Assembly: GCA_035315345.1 (NCBI GenBank)
Contig: DATFYA010000008.1
Coordinates: 30,970-94,969, forward strand
Length of the DNA stretch: 64,000 bases
From: Candidatus Methylomirabilota bacterium
GTDB lineage: Bacteria; Methylomirabilota; Methylomirabilia; Rokubacteriales; CSP1-6
Direction: 5' to 3'
In this document: in pieces, positions 20,181 through 28,316 of the stretch
Layout of the letters: the number at the start of each line of letters is the position of its first letter
How positions within the stretch are numbered: the first letter of the stretch is position 1
The notes under the pieces: generated by a model
Told to the model about the DNA's origin: nothing
The model's input: only the letters and a program-made list of their open reading frames with translations
Database searches by the model: none
Made by a program: the position numbers and the translations under genes

Positions 20181-20745
20181 GGAGGCCATCCTCTTTCTTC
20201 GCTTCCGCGACGGTGAGGCCGCCGACTCGCGCGTGGGGCCGGCCGCCGTCGGTGACCACGAGGGCGACCAGGATCTCGCCGGCGCGGGGGGCGTCGTTGA
20301 GCCGCACCTCCATCGCGTCGAAGTGGGTGCGCACGAAGGCGGCGTCCTTGTAGTGGAGCGGCACGTCGATGGTGGTGCCGGGGCCGCCCAGCTTCTTGGC
20401 GGACGGAATGATGGCCTTGCCCCCGTCCACCGCGGCGCGGAACGGCGTGCCCAGCGTGGGATGGAGGATCGCGGCGGCGTGCTCGTACTCGCCGTCCGCG
20501 CCCACGATGGCCGCCTTGCCGTAGGAGTGCACCGGCGCCCCCAGCGCGGCCACCGCGCGTCGGCCGAGCAGATCGCCCAGCTCCTCGCCCGTCTTCACCA
20601 GCTCCTGCAGGTCCTCCACGTAGCGGCCCGCGAACGGGTTCTCGATCACCGCCACCGCCGCGACCTTCCGGAGCGGCCGCTCCAGACGGCGCCCGCCGTC
20701 TTCCTGGATCTCTTCCACGACCGTCAGCAGCTTGCGAATCTTCAT
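20176..20745 (-). CDS. AA_synth-family (amino acid synthesis) protein
   Basis: 189 aa from the ATG at 20745, which shares its first base with the stop of the enamidase gene (TGATG). Recognisable family features are KLLTVVEEIQEDGGR at the start, AVIENPFAGRY, HSYGKAAIVGADGEYEH and a central GKAIIPSAKK segment. The family has been named for amino acid synthesis, but its biochemical role is not established to my knowledge. It commonly occurs beside amidohydrolases and LLM enzymes, as here. Overlap with the LLM gene is ATGA. It probably acts in the same degradative pathway; the reaction is unknown. Confidence 0.82.
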   Translation of the reverse strand: MKIRKLLTVVEEIQEDGGRRLERPLRKVAAVAVIENPFAGRYVEDLQELVKTGEELGDLLGRRAVAALGAPVHSYGKAAIVGADGEYEHAAAILHPTLGTPFRAAVDGGKAIIPSAKKLGGPGTTIDVPLHYKDAAFVRTHFDAMEVRLNDAPRAGEILVALVVTDGGRPHARVGGLTVAEAKKEDGLR

Positions 20746-21920
20746 CAGTGTCCTCCCGCGGCGGGGCCGTGGCCCTTCACGACCTCTGCCGCACGCATGG
20801 CGGGCGGAGTGTTTCGGCTCCGCCCGATCCGGATCCGGCCGTCGATGACGATCATGGAGACGCCGAAGAGATCGCCGACGGTGAGCGCTTCGAGCGCGGT
20901 GCGTCCCTGCGAGCCGATCGGCGCGTCCACGATGCAGAGGTCGGCCTCGCGTCCGGGCGCGATCACTCCCACCGGCAGCTTGTAGACACGCGCGGTGTTC
21001 CCGGTCGCCATGCAGACCGCCTCCTCGGGGGCCACCGCGCCCAGCGAGGCCAGGTGAGCGAGCACTCGCAGGATGCCCAGCGGGACGACCCCGGTGCCGG
21101 ACGGGGCGTCGAGACCGATGATGACCCGGTCGGTGGCCTTCGCTTCCCGGGCGCGGCGCAGGGTGTGCAGCGCGGTCTTGCCGTTGCCGCAGTGGACGAT
21201 CTCGAGCGCCATCCGCGTGGCGACCAGCCCGTCGATCTCCCGCTCGCTCATCGAGGTCGTGCCGCCGTTGATGTGACCCACCACGTCCGGATCGGCCTCC
21301 AGCACCACGTCCGCGCTGATCGCGTTGGAGCCCGCGATGGACGGGCCCCCGGTGTGGATGGTCACGGTCATGCCGTGCTTCTTCGCCCACTTCACCATCG
21401 GGGCGGCGTCCTTGCCGGTCCGGACCGAGCCGAGGCCGATCTCCCCCACCAGCTTCACCCCCGCCTTCGCCATCTCCGCGAAGTCGTCCTCGACCATGCC
21501 CATCTCGAGGATCGGCGCACCCGCGTGCACCTTCACCCCGGCCGGCCGCTGGTTGGCGTAGGCCTTCGCGGCCACGATCGCGAGCGCCTTGAGCCCCACG
21601 ATGTCCTTCGGCCGTCCGGGCAGGTGCACCTCGCCCGCCGAGATCATGGTCGTGATCCCCCCGTGGAGGCCCGATTCGATGAAGTCGATCGTCCGCTGCC
21701 GCGGCGTGAAGTCGCCGAACACGGGGTGGCAGTGGGAGTCGATGAGGCCGGGCACCACCGTGGTGCCGCGCGCGTCGATGACGGTGTCGGCGTCGCCGTC
21801 GAGGCCGCGGCCCACCGCCACGATCTTGTCGTGCTCGATCGCGATCGTGTCGCCGTCGAGCAGGGGCGCTGCGATGTCCCCCGACACGATCTGCCCGATG
21901 TTCCTGATCAAGGTCTTCAC
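20745..21920 (-). CDS. ena: Enamidase-like metal-dependent amidohydrolase
   Basis: 391-aa amidohydrolase-superfamily enzyme. It closely follows the enamidase of nicotinate fermentation in Eubacterium barkeri, which hydrolyses 1,4,5,6-tetrahydro-6-oxonicotinate to 2-formylglutarate. Visible features are the metal-binding PGLIDSHCHP, FTPRQRTIDFIESGLHGG (shown in part), TTMISAGEVHLPGRPKD, RPAGVKVHAGA, VTIHTGG, GHINGGTTSMS, IGLDAPSGTGVVPLGILR and near the end SRNTPPAMRAA. It starts 10 nt after the livF stop, so the transporter and this enzyme share an operon. The true substrate may be another cyclic enamide or lactam; nicotinate itself is inference. Confidence 0.88.
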   Translation of the reverse strand: MKTLIRNIGQIVSGDIAAPLLDGDTIAIEHDKIVAVGRGLDGDADTVIDARGTTVVPGLIDSHCHPVFGDFTPRQRTIDFIESGLHGGITTMISAGEVHLPGRPKDIVGLKALAIVAAKAYANQRPAGVKVHAGAPILEMGMVEDDFAEMAKAGVKLVGEIGLGSVRTGKDAAPMVKWAKKHGMTVTIHTGGPSIAGSNAISADVVLEADPDVVGHINGGTTSMSEREIDGLVATRMALEIVHCGNGKTALHTLRRAREAKATDRVIIGLDAPSGTGVVPLGILRVLAHLASLGAVAPEEAVCMATGNTARVYKLPVGVIAPGREADLCIVDAPIGSQGRTALEALTVGDLFGVSMIVIDGRIRIGRSRNTPPAMRAAEVVKGHGPAAGGH

Positions 21921-21930
21921 GCGCCCCTCC

Positions 21931-22626
21931 TCACACCGTCAGGTACTTGCGCCGCAGCGACTCGTCCGCCATCAGCGTCGTCATCGGCCCGTCGAAGCAG
22001 ATCTCGCCCTTCTCGATGATGTAGGCGCGGTCGGCCAGGCGCGCCGCGAACTTGAGATTCTGCTCGGAGAGCAGGATCGTCAAGCCCTCTCGCTTGAGCG
22101 CGGCGATCTGGTCCCCCAGCGCCCGCACGATCACCGGGGCCAGCCCTTCCGACGGCTCGTCGAGCAGCAGCACCCGCGGGTTGCCCATGAGCGTGCGGGC
22201 CACCGTCAGCATCTGCTGCTCTCCGCCGGAGAGGCTGCCCGCGCGCCGGCCCGCCAGCTCGTGCAGCTTCGGGAAGAACTGGTAGACCTGCCGCGCGCTC
22301 CACACGCCGTCGCCCTTCTGGCCGACCACCAGGTTCTCCTCGACGGTGAGATCGCCGAAGATGCGCCGGTCCTCCGGCACGTAGCCGACGCCGAGCCGGC
22401 TGATCTCGTGGGTCGGGCGGCGGGTGATCTCCCGCCCGTCGAACCGCACCGACCCACCCGTGATCTCCACCAGCCCCACGATTGACTTGAGCGTGGTGGA
22501 TTTGCCCGCGCCGTTGCGCCCGAGCAGCGAGACCACCTCCCCGGCCCGGGCGGTCAGGCTCACCCCGTGGAGCACGCGCGAGAGCCCGTAGCCGGCCTCG
22601 ACGCGGTCGAGCGAGAGGGTGCTCAT
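21931..22626 (-). CDS. livF: Branched-chain amino acid-type ABC transporter ATPase LivF
   Basis: 231-aa ATP-binding subunit. Walker A is LLGRNGAGKSTT, the ABC signature is GSLSGGEQQM, and Walker B is RVLLLDEPSEGLAP with the switch His replaced by the LivF-typical EQN (LLSEQNLKFA). The ATG at 22626 overlaps the livG stop as ATGA. It works as a heterodimer with LivG on the fused LivH-LivM membrane protein. Downstream context (enamidase) suggests the solute may be a heterocyclic or amide compound instead of an amino acid. Confidence 0.93.
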   Translation of the reverse strand: MSTLSLDRVEAGYGLSRVLHGVSLTARAGEVVSLLGRNGAGKSTTLKSIVGLVEITGGSVRFDGREITRRPTHEISRLGVGYVPEDRRIFGDLTVEENLVVGQKGDGVWSARQVYQFFPKLHELAGRRAGSLSGGEQQMLTVARTLMGNPRVLLLDEPSEGLAPVIVRALGDQIAALKREGLTILLSEQNLKFAARLADRAYIIEKGEICFDGPMTTLMADESLRRKYLTV

Positions 22627-23393
22627 TCGTCCTCGCCCAGGTAGACCCGCTGGACCTCGGGATCGGCGCGGACGTGGGCGGGAGCGCCGTCGGCGATGAC
22701 CCGGCCCTGGTGCAGCACCATGATCCGGTCCGCGATGGAGAAGACCACGTCCATGTCGTGCTCGGTGAACAGCACGGTGAGCTGGCGCTCGCGGGCGATG
22801 CCGCGGGTGAGCGCCATGAGGGCGCCGCGCTCGGCGGGCGCCATTCCGGCGGTCGGCTCGTCGAGGAGCAGCACCTCGGGGTCGTTGGCGAGTGCCACCG
22901 CCAGCTCGAGCTTCTTCAGGTCGCCGTAGGCGAGGACCGCGGCGAGGCGATCGGCCTGCTCCCCCATGCCGACCTGCTCGAGGAGCGCGCGCGCCTCGTC
23001 GCTCTGCAGGCGCGAGGCGGGCTCCAGCAGCGAGTAGGTCTTGCCCCGATGAGAGAGGCGCGCCACCCGCACGTTGTCGAGCGCGGTGAGGGTGGCGAAC
23101 GTGGCGGTGATCTGGAAGGTCCGGCTCACTCCGCGGCGCCACACCGCGTAGGGCGGCAACCCGCTCAGGCGCTCGCCCTTGAAGCGCACCTCCCCCGCGT
23201 CGGCGCGCAGCTGCCCGGTGAGCATGTTGAAGAAGGTGGTCTTGCCCGCGCCGTTCGGGCCGATGAGGGCCCGGATCTCGCCCTTCGGCATCACGAGGTC
23301 GACGCCGGCCACCGCCTGCACTCCGCCGAACGACTTGGAGAGCCCTCGCGTCTCGAGCACCGGCGGAACGGCGGGCGACGGCGTCGCACTCAC
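22623..23393 (-). CDS. livG: Branched-chain amino acid-type ABC transporter ATPase LivG
   Basis: 256-aa ATP-binding subunit, from a GTG at 23393 that overlaps the livHM stop as GTGA. Motifs are TRGLSKSFGGVQAVAGVDL, Walker A IGPNGAGKTT, the long LivG insertion with SRTFQITATF, the signature-like LAYGDLKKLELA (Leu-Ala-Tyr-Gly instead of LSGGQ, usual in LivG), Walker B VLLLDEPTAGM and switch TEHDMDVV. It is co-translated with the permease and LivF. Confidence 0.93.
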   Translation of the reverse strand: MSATPSPAVPPVLETRGLSKSFGGVQAVAGVDLVMPKGEIRALIGPNGAGKTTFFNMLTGQLRADAGEVRFKGERLSGLPPYAVWRRGVSRTFQITATFATLTALDNVRVARLSHRGKTYSLLEPASRLQSDEARALLEQVGMGEQADRLAAVLAYGDLKKLELAVALANDPEVLLLDEPTAGMAPAERGALMALTRGIARERQLTVLFTEHDMDVVFSIADRIMVLHQGRVIADGAPAHVRADPEVQRVYLGEDE

Positions 23394-25216
23394 GGCCGAC
23401 GCCCGTCGAGCACCCCCGCGATGCCCCGCGGGAAGACCAGCACCAGCATGATCAGGATCGCGCCGAGCACGATCTGCCAGTAGTCGGTGTAGCGGGTGAT
23501 GATGGTATCGAGCAGCTTGTACACGGTGGCTCCGATCAGCGGACCCGACGGCGAGCCCACGCCGCCCAGCAGCACCATCACCAGCGGCTGCACCGACATG
23601 GGCGACTCGGTGTAGACCGGGAACACGCTGCCCTTGAGGAAGGCGAAGATCGCGCCGCCCAGGCCGGCCACGAAGCCGGCCACCACGAACGCGATCCACT
23701 GCAGCGCCCGGATGTTCACCCCGAGCGCCTCGGCCCGCCCTGCGTGATCGCGCGCGGCGCGCAGGGTGAGCCCGAAGGGCGACGCCGCGATCAGACGCAG
23801 CAGGACGATCCCGGCCACCGCGGCGACGAGCGCCCAGTAGTAGTAGCGCGCCGGCGAGGCCAGCCACGCGGAAGGCCACACGCCCAGGACGCCGTTGTCG
23901 CCGCCGGTGACCTCGTCCCACTGGTGCACGATCGCGTAGACGATCTGGGCGAAGGCCAGCGTGAGCATCGCGAAGTAGATGCTGGTGAGGCGCACGCAGA
24001 AGTAGCCGAAGACCACCGCGCCCGCCGCCGCGACCAGCGGGGCGGCCACGAACGCGACCGGCATCGGCAGGCCCGCGAGCTCGAGCAGCAGGGCGGCGCC
24101 GTAGGCGCCCAGGCCGAAGTAGGCCGCGTGGCCGAAGGAGACCATGCCGCCCACCGCCATCAGCAGGTAGAGGCTGGCCGCGAAGAGGGCGAAGGCGAAG
24201 ATCTCGACCACGATCGACACCCAGAAGGTGGGCAGCGCGAGCGGGAGGAGCGCGAGCACGACGAGAGCGCCGAGCAGCCACGCGGGATGAACCCGGCGCG
24301 GCGCGACCCCGGGGACCGCACCCCCGCCCGGCGGCCGCAGCTGGATCTCGGGCCGCCCGAGCAGGCCCCACGGGCGCACGATCAGCACCACCGCCATCAC
24401 CACGAAGATCAGCACGATGGCGCTCTTCGGCAGCAGCAGGACCCCGTAGGCGTTGAGCACGCCGATGAGCAGCGAGGCGAGCAGCGCCCCCCACACCGAG
24501 CCCATGCCGCCGATGACGACGACCACGAACGCCTCCACGATGATCGACGTGTCCATCACGGTGGTGAGCGCCAGCCGCGGCACCTGCAGGGCGCCACCGA
24601 GGCCGGCCAGGAAGGAGCCGAGCACGAACACCGAGGTGAACAGCCGCGACTGGTCCACGCCGAGCGCGGCCACCATCTCCCGGTCCTGGGTGGCCGCGCG
24701 GATCAGGATGCCCCAGCGCGTGCGGTGGAAGAGCAGCCAGAGCCCGAGCGCCACCAGCGGGCCGAACGCGATGATCGCCAGATCGTACGAGGGGAAGAGC
24801 TGGCCCGCGACCGCCACCGAGCCGGCGAGCCCCGGGGCCGCGGGGCCCGTCTTGTTGTCGGCGCCCCAGATGTAGCGGACCGCATCGGCAACCACCAGCA
24901 CCAGCGCGAAGGTCAGCAGCAGCTGGTACAGCTCGGGGGCCCGATACACCCGGCGGAGCAGCAGCACCTCGACCAGCCCGCCGAAGGCCGCCACCGCCAG
25001 CGCGGCGAGGAGCACGGCGAGATAGAAGGCGGCGGCGCCGCCGGGAAGCATCGCGGCGAGCGAGTAGGTCAGGTAGGCGGCCAGCATGTAGAAGGAGCCG
25101 TGGGCGAAATTGACGATGCGGGTGACCCCGAAGATCAGGGAGAGCCCCGACGCGATCAGGAACAGGAACATCGCGTTCGCGAGCCCGCTCAGGAGCTGGA
25201 CGAAGAGGAGGGACAT
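23390..25216 (-). CDS. Fused LivH-LivM permease of a branched-chain amino acid-type ABC transporter
   Basis: Single 608-aa membrane protein joining two subunits that are usually separate. Residues about 1-295 are LivH: SGLSLIFGVTRIVNFAHGSFYM, VLVVADAVRYIWG, DREMVAALGVD and an end at RPWGLLGRPE. A 25-residue Gly/Pro/Arg linker follows. Residues about 320-608 are LivM: MAVGGMVSFGHAAYFGLGAYG, RLTSIYFAMLTLAFAQIVYA, ARDHAGRAEALGVN and PRGIAGVLDGRRP. The ATG at 25216 lacks a strong ribosome site. Having both halves in one chain fixes a 1:1 heterodimer. A REP-like palindrome separates it from the upstream binding-protein gene. Confidence 0.93.
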   Translation of the reverse strand: MSLLFVQLLSGLANAMFLFLIASGLSLIFGVTRIVNFAHGSFYMLAAYLTYSLAAMLPGGAAAFYLAVLLAALAVAAFGGLVEVLLLRRVYRAPELYQLLLTFALVLVVADAVRYIWGADNKTGPAAPGLAGSVAVAGQLFPSYDLAIIAFGPLVALGLWLLFHRTRWGILIRAATQDREMVAALGVDQSRLFTSVFVLGSFLAGLGGALQVPRLALTTVMDTSIIVEAFVVVVIGGMGSVWGALLASLLIGVLNAYGVLLLPKSAIVLIFVVMAVVLIVRPWGLLGRPEIQLRPPGGGAVPGVAPRRVHPAWLLGALVVLALLPLALPTFWVSIVVEIFAFALFAASLYLLMAVGGMVSFGHAAYFGLGAYGAALLLELAGLPMPVAFVAAPLVAAAGAVVFGYFCVRLTSIYFAMLTLAFAQIVYAIVHQWDEVTGGDNGVLGVWPSAWLASPARYYYWALVAAVAGIVLLRLIAASPFGLTLRAARDHAGRAEALGVNIRALQWIAFVVAGFVAGLGGAIFAFLKGSVFPVYTESPMSVQPLVMVLLGGVGSPSGPLIGATVYKLLDTIITRYTDYWQIVLGAILIMLVLVFPRGIAGVLDGRRP

Positions 25217-25227
25217 GGCGGGCGTGC

Positions 25228-25266
25228 CCCCTCACCCTGCCCTCTCCCCCGAGGCGGGGGAGAGGG
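25228..25266. repeat. REP-like palindrome, copy 1
   Basis: CCCTCACCCTG followed by an 11-bp stem CCCTCTCCCCC (25240-25250) with GGGGGAGAGGG (25256-25266). The same core occurs at 33809-33843. It lies between two genes of one operon and could stabilise or terminate the upstream mRNA so that the binding protein is made in excess. Confidence 0.6.
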
Positions 25267-25296
25267 ACCGGGCGATCATCGGGGGCGGGATCGGGC

Positions 25297-26511
25297 TCAG
25301 TTGGCCGGGCGGAGCTTCTTCACTTCCTCGTCGGACGGCAGCACCTTCTCGCCGGGGATCAGCTCGTGGTTGACCATGATGCCGACCCCGCGCTGCGGGT
25401 CGACCTTGGTGGTCCCCACCCACGCGCCCATGGTGGACTGTCCGTCGGAGGCCCGGAACGTGATCGGGCCCATCGGGGTGTCGACCTTGAGCCCCTTGAA
25501 TGCGGCGACCAGCTTCGGGGTCTCGGTGCCCCCCGCCTTCTTGAGCACCTCGGCCACCGAGAGATAGGTGACGTAGCCGATCAGCGAGCCGAGCGCCGGC
25601 GTCTTGTCGCCCCGCTTGGTGTAGCGCGCGACCCACTCGGCGTGGCCGGGGATCTTCACGTCGTACCAGGGATAGCCGGTGACCAGCATGCCCTCGGGCG
25701 CCTCGAGCTTGAGCGGATCGATGTACTCGGGCTCGCCCAGCAGGATGCCGACCACGAACATCTTCTGGAACAGGCCGCGCTTCTGCGCCTCGCGCACGAA
25801 GGCGAGCCAGTCGCTGCCGAAGAGCGAGACGTAGAGCGCGTCCGGGTTCTGGTTCAGGATCGCGGTCACCAGCGGGCCCGGCTCGATCTTGCCGAGGGTC
25901 GGCCAGTGCTCGCCCACGACCTGCGCGTCGGGCTTCAGCTCCTTCAACCGATCGCGAAAGGTCTCCCAGGCGCGCTTGCCGTACTCGTAGTTGGGCCCGA
26001 TCGTGGCCCACTTGACGTACTTCATCTTGCCGGCCTTGTCGGCCAGCATGCGGCCCTGCTCGTAGGTGTTGGGGCGCAGGCGCACCGCGTGGTCGTGCCC
26101 CTTGGACCAGGTGAGGGCCTCGGTCAGGGCCTCCGCGGCGAGGAACATCGTCTTGTTCTGCTTGGCCCAGTCCGAGACCGCGAGCCCCACGTTGGAGAGA
26201 AAGCTCCCGGTGATCATCACCACCTTGTCGGACTCGACCAGCTCCTGCGCGTGCTTCACCGCCTCGGCGGGCTGACCCTTGTCGTCGCGGAAGACCACCT
26301 CGAGCTTGCGCCCGAGCACGCCGCCCTTGGCATTGATCTCCTCGACCGCCATCTCGACGCCGGCCCGGTAGGGACCGGTGAACGGCGCGCCGATGCCGCT
26401 GTAGGAGTTGATGTCGCCGACCTTGATCGGCGCCTGGGCCGAGACCGGCCCCGCCCCCAGCGCGAGCAGCAGGACGGCCGCGGAGAGAGCCAGGAGACGG
26501 GATGCGCGCAT
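25297..26511 (-). CDS. Branched-chain amino acid-type ABC transporter substrate-binding protein
   Basis: 404-aa periplasmic protein of the LivJ/K (Peripla_BP_6) family, first gene of the liv-enamidase operon. The ATG at 26511 has GAGGAGG 6 nt upstream. A Sec signal (about 1-28, ending PVSAQA) precedes IKVGDINSYSGIGAPFTG, then EINAKGGVLGRKLEVVFRD (partial quote) and GPNYEYGKRAWE, which form the first lobe of the venus-flytrap fold. The solute is unknown. A divergent XRE-cupin regulator gene begins 94 nt away and shares the intergenic region. Confidence 0.93.
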   Translation of the reverse strand: MRASRLLALSAAVLLLALGAGPVSAQAPIKVGDINSYSGIGAPFTGPYRAGVEMAVEEINAKGGVLGRKLEVVFRDDKGQPAEAVKHAQELVESDKVVMITGSFLSNVGLAVSDWAKQNKTMFLAAEALTEALTWSKGHDHAVRLRPNTYEQGRMLADKAGKMKYVKWATIGPNYEYGKRAWETFRDRLKELKPDAQVVGEHWPTLGKIEPGPLVTAILNQNPDALYVSLFGSDWLAFVREAQKRGLFQKMFVVGILLGEPEYIDPLKLEAPEGMLVTGYPWYDVKIPGHAEWVARYTKRGDKTPALGSLIGYVTYLSVAEVLKKAGGTETPKLVAAFKGLKVDTPMGPITFRASDGQSTMGAWVGTTKVDPQRGVGIMVNHELIPGEKVLPSDEEVKKLRPAN

Positions 26512-26562
26512 GCAAAACCTCCTCGTGGATCCAGCGTGTGCGCCTCTCGGCGCTTGACAGGG

Positions 26563-26592
26563 AGCATACCCGAGTGGTTTCTTCTGCGGCAA
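26563..26592 (-). promoter_or_regulatory. Putative promoter of the liv-enamidase operon
   Basis: Minus strand TTGCCG (26592-26587), 18 nt, TATGCT (26568-26563), giving a leader of about 45 nt before the binding-protein ATG. A TTGACA on the plus strand at 26554-26559 lies in the same gap but lacks a matching -10 box. Confidence 0.45.
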
Positions 26593-26604
26593 GCGGACAT
26601 TGCC

Positions 26605-27294
26605 TTGGACGAAAGCGCGGAGACCCGGCAGCTCGTGCAGGCGGTGGCGGCGCGGCTGCGCGAGGCGCGTCGGACCCGGCGATTCACCCTGCGCGCGCTG
26701 AGCGAGAAGACCGGCCTCTCCGAGCCCTTCCTCTCGCGGCTCGAGCGCGGCCGCGTCTCCACCTCGATCGCCAACCTCATCCTCATCACCCGCACGGTGG
26801 GCATCGACCTGGGCCAGCTCTTCCAGGACGCCGCCGGGACCACCGCGACCCAGCACTACACGCTGGTGCGGGCGAGCCAGCGGCGCAGGCCGCAGGCGGT
26901 GCCCGCCACCGGCTACACCTATCAGCCGATGGCGGTCGCCTGGCCGGGCCAGCGCATGGACGCGTTCGTGCTCACCTTCCCGGTGAAGAACCGGGCCGAC
27001 GTGCTCACCGCGCACGAGGGCGAGGAGCTGACGTTCGTGCTCCAGGGCGAGATCCTGTTCCAGCTCGGCGACGAGCAGATCCCGCTCAAGGCCGGCGACT
27101 GCCTGTACTTCAACGCCGAGATCCCCCACATGGGCAAGAACGTCGGCCGGGTGGACGCCAAGGTGCTCATGGTGGCCGCGCCCGGCCGCGGGCCGGGCCG
27201 CGAGCTCGGCTGGTGGAAGGCCCCGGTGCCGCCGCGGCTCCGCCCGGCGCCGAAGCGATCCGGCAAGTCCTCCCGCTCCCGGAGCGATGCCTGA
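26605..27294 (+). CDS. XRE-family transcriptional regulator with cupin sensor domain
   Basis: About 229 aa from a TTG at 26605; GTG codons at 26635 or 26644 are alternative starts, and no ATG or clear ribosome site exists. Helix-turn-helix at about residues 10-68 (RLREARRTRRFTLRALSEKT, LSEPFLSRLERGRVSTS), then a cupin barrel at about 110-190 with HEGEELTFVLQGEILFQLGD and GDCLYFNAEIPHMGKN. Such proteins bind a small molecule in the cupin and regulate adjacent catabolic genes. Divergent orientation to the liv-enamidase operon makes that operon its likely target (inference). A basic Ser/Lys/Arg tail ends the protein. Confidence 0.85.
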   Translation: MDESAETRQLVQAVAARLREARRTRRFTLRALSEKTGLSEPFLSRLERGRVSTSIANLILITRTVGIDLGQLFQDAAGTTATQHYTLVRASQRRRPQAVPATGYTYQPMAVAWPGQRMDAFVLTFPVKNRADVLTAHEGEELTFVLQGEILFQLGDEQIPLKAGDCLYFNAEIPHMGKNVGRVDAKVLMVAAPGRGPGRELGWWKAPVPPRLRPAPKRSGKSSRSRSDA

Positions 27295-27374
27295 CGTCCG
27301 GGGACGACCAGACCGACCGAGACAGGAACCCCAAGCCGCTGCGGCCAGTTAGTTCCTGCCAAGGAGGACACGCC

Positions 27375-28214
27375 ATGGCCAATCCGCTCAGCCGCAGGGA
27401 AGTGCTCAGGTTCGGCGCCTTCACCACCGTCGGAGGCGTCCTCACGCCGGGCATCGTGCTCGCCCAGGCGATCACCACCGACAGCAAGGGCATCACCGCG
27501 CGCGACATCCAGATCCCATCGGGTGGGACCATGATCGCGGCCTACGACGCCCGCCCCGAGGCGCCGGGCCGCTACCCGATCGTGGTGGTCATCTCCGGCT
27601 TCACCGGCAACTCCGAGCAGAACAAGGACGTGGTGCGCCGGTTCGCCCAGGCCGGGTACTACGCGATCGCCCCCGAGCTGTACTCGCGCGAGGGCGGGAT
27701 GCAGGGCAAGAACTTCCAGGAGATGGGCCAGATCTCCTCCAAGGTGACGCGCGCCCAGTACCTGGGCGACATCCGCGCGGCGGCCGACTACGCCAAGCAG
27801 CAGTCGTGGGCGCGGGCCGATCGCCTGGGCGTCACCGGCTTCTGCGGCGGCGGAGCGCTGACCCTGCACACCGCGGCCGAGTACCCCGGCGTGACCGCTG
27901 CGGTGCCGTGGTACGGCCACGTCAAGCGCACGTACTCCGACGCCCCCGGCGTGGACGCGTTCAGTCTGGCGTCGAAGATCAAGGCGCCGGTGCTCGGCCT
28001 GTACGGCGAGGCGGACACCGGGATCCCGAGCGAGGACGTGAAGCGCTTCGAGGCCGAGCTGAAGAAGACCAATCCCGACGTCGAGTTCGTCCTCTACCCG
28101 GGCGCACCCCACGGCTTCTTCTCGGACGACCGCCCGCAGGTCTACAAGAAGGAGGCCGCGGAGGACGCCTGGAAGCGCTGTCTGGCCTTCTTCGACAAGC
28201 ACCTGAAGGCCTGA
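27375..28214 (+). CDS. Dienelactone hydrolase family protein with Tat-like signal
   Basis: 279-aa alpha/beta hydrolase of the DLH family. The ATG at 27375 has AAGGAGG 7 nt upstream. The N-terminus carries SRREVLRFGAF and a hydrophobic stretch, suggesting twin-arginine export. The DLH nucleophile elbow GFCGGG places Cys157 as nucleophile, and PHGFF supplies His246; the acid residue is probably in GLYGEADTGIP. Physiological substrate unknown: exported DLH-like enzymes act on various lactones and esters. It stands between the regulator and a peptide-type transporter and may belong to the latter's transcript. Confidence 0.87.
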   Translation: MANPLSRREVLRFGAFTTVGGVLTPGIVLAQAITTDSKGITARDIQIPSGGTMIAAYDARPEAPGRYPIVVVISGFTGNSEQNKDVVRRFAQAGYYAIAPELYSREGGMQGKNFQEMGQISSKVTRAQYLGDIRAAADYAKQQSWARADRLGVTGFCGGGALTLHTAAEYPGVTAAVPWYGHVKRTYSDAPGVDAFSLASKIKAPVLGLYGEADTGIPSEDVKRFEAELKKTNPDVEFVLYPGAPHGFFSDDRPQVYKKEAAEDAWKRCLAFFDKHLKA

Positions 28215-28233
28215 CAGAAATCTTGCTTGACTT

Positions 28234-28253
28234 TCTGGGGGTTTGCCCCCAGA
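28234..28253 (+). terminator. Hairpin after the dienelactone hydrolase gene
   Basis: Perfect 8-bp stem TCTGGGGG/CCCCCAGA around TTTG, 20 nt after the stop. There is no U-tract behind it, so termination strength is uncertain. A TTGACT at 28227-28232 overlaps the region but has no good -10 partner. Confidence 0.35.
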
Positions 28254-28316
28254 TTGGCGCAAATTCTGGCCCTCTGCTGCCCGCATCTCATATCAACACG
28301 ACTGGGAGGACAACAG

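Noticed and set aside
26554..26559. Consensus TTGACA as promoter of the XRE-cupin regulator
   Set aside because: Bases at 16-18 nt spacing read TGGTTT/GGTTTC, not a -10 box; start and promoter of that gene stay uncertain.
28227..28232. TTGACT ahead of the first family-5 receptor as a promoter
   Set aside because: The expected -10 position falls in a GC hairpin with no TATAAT-like box.
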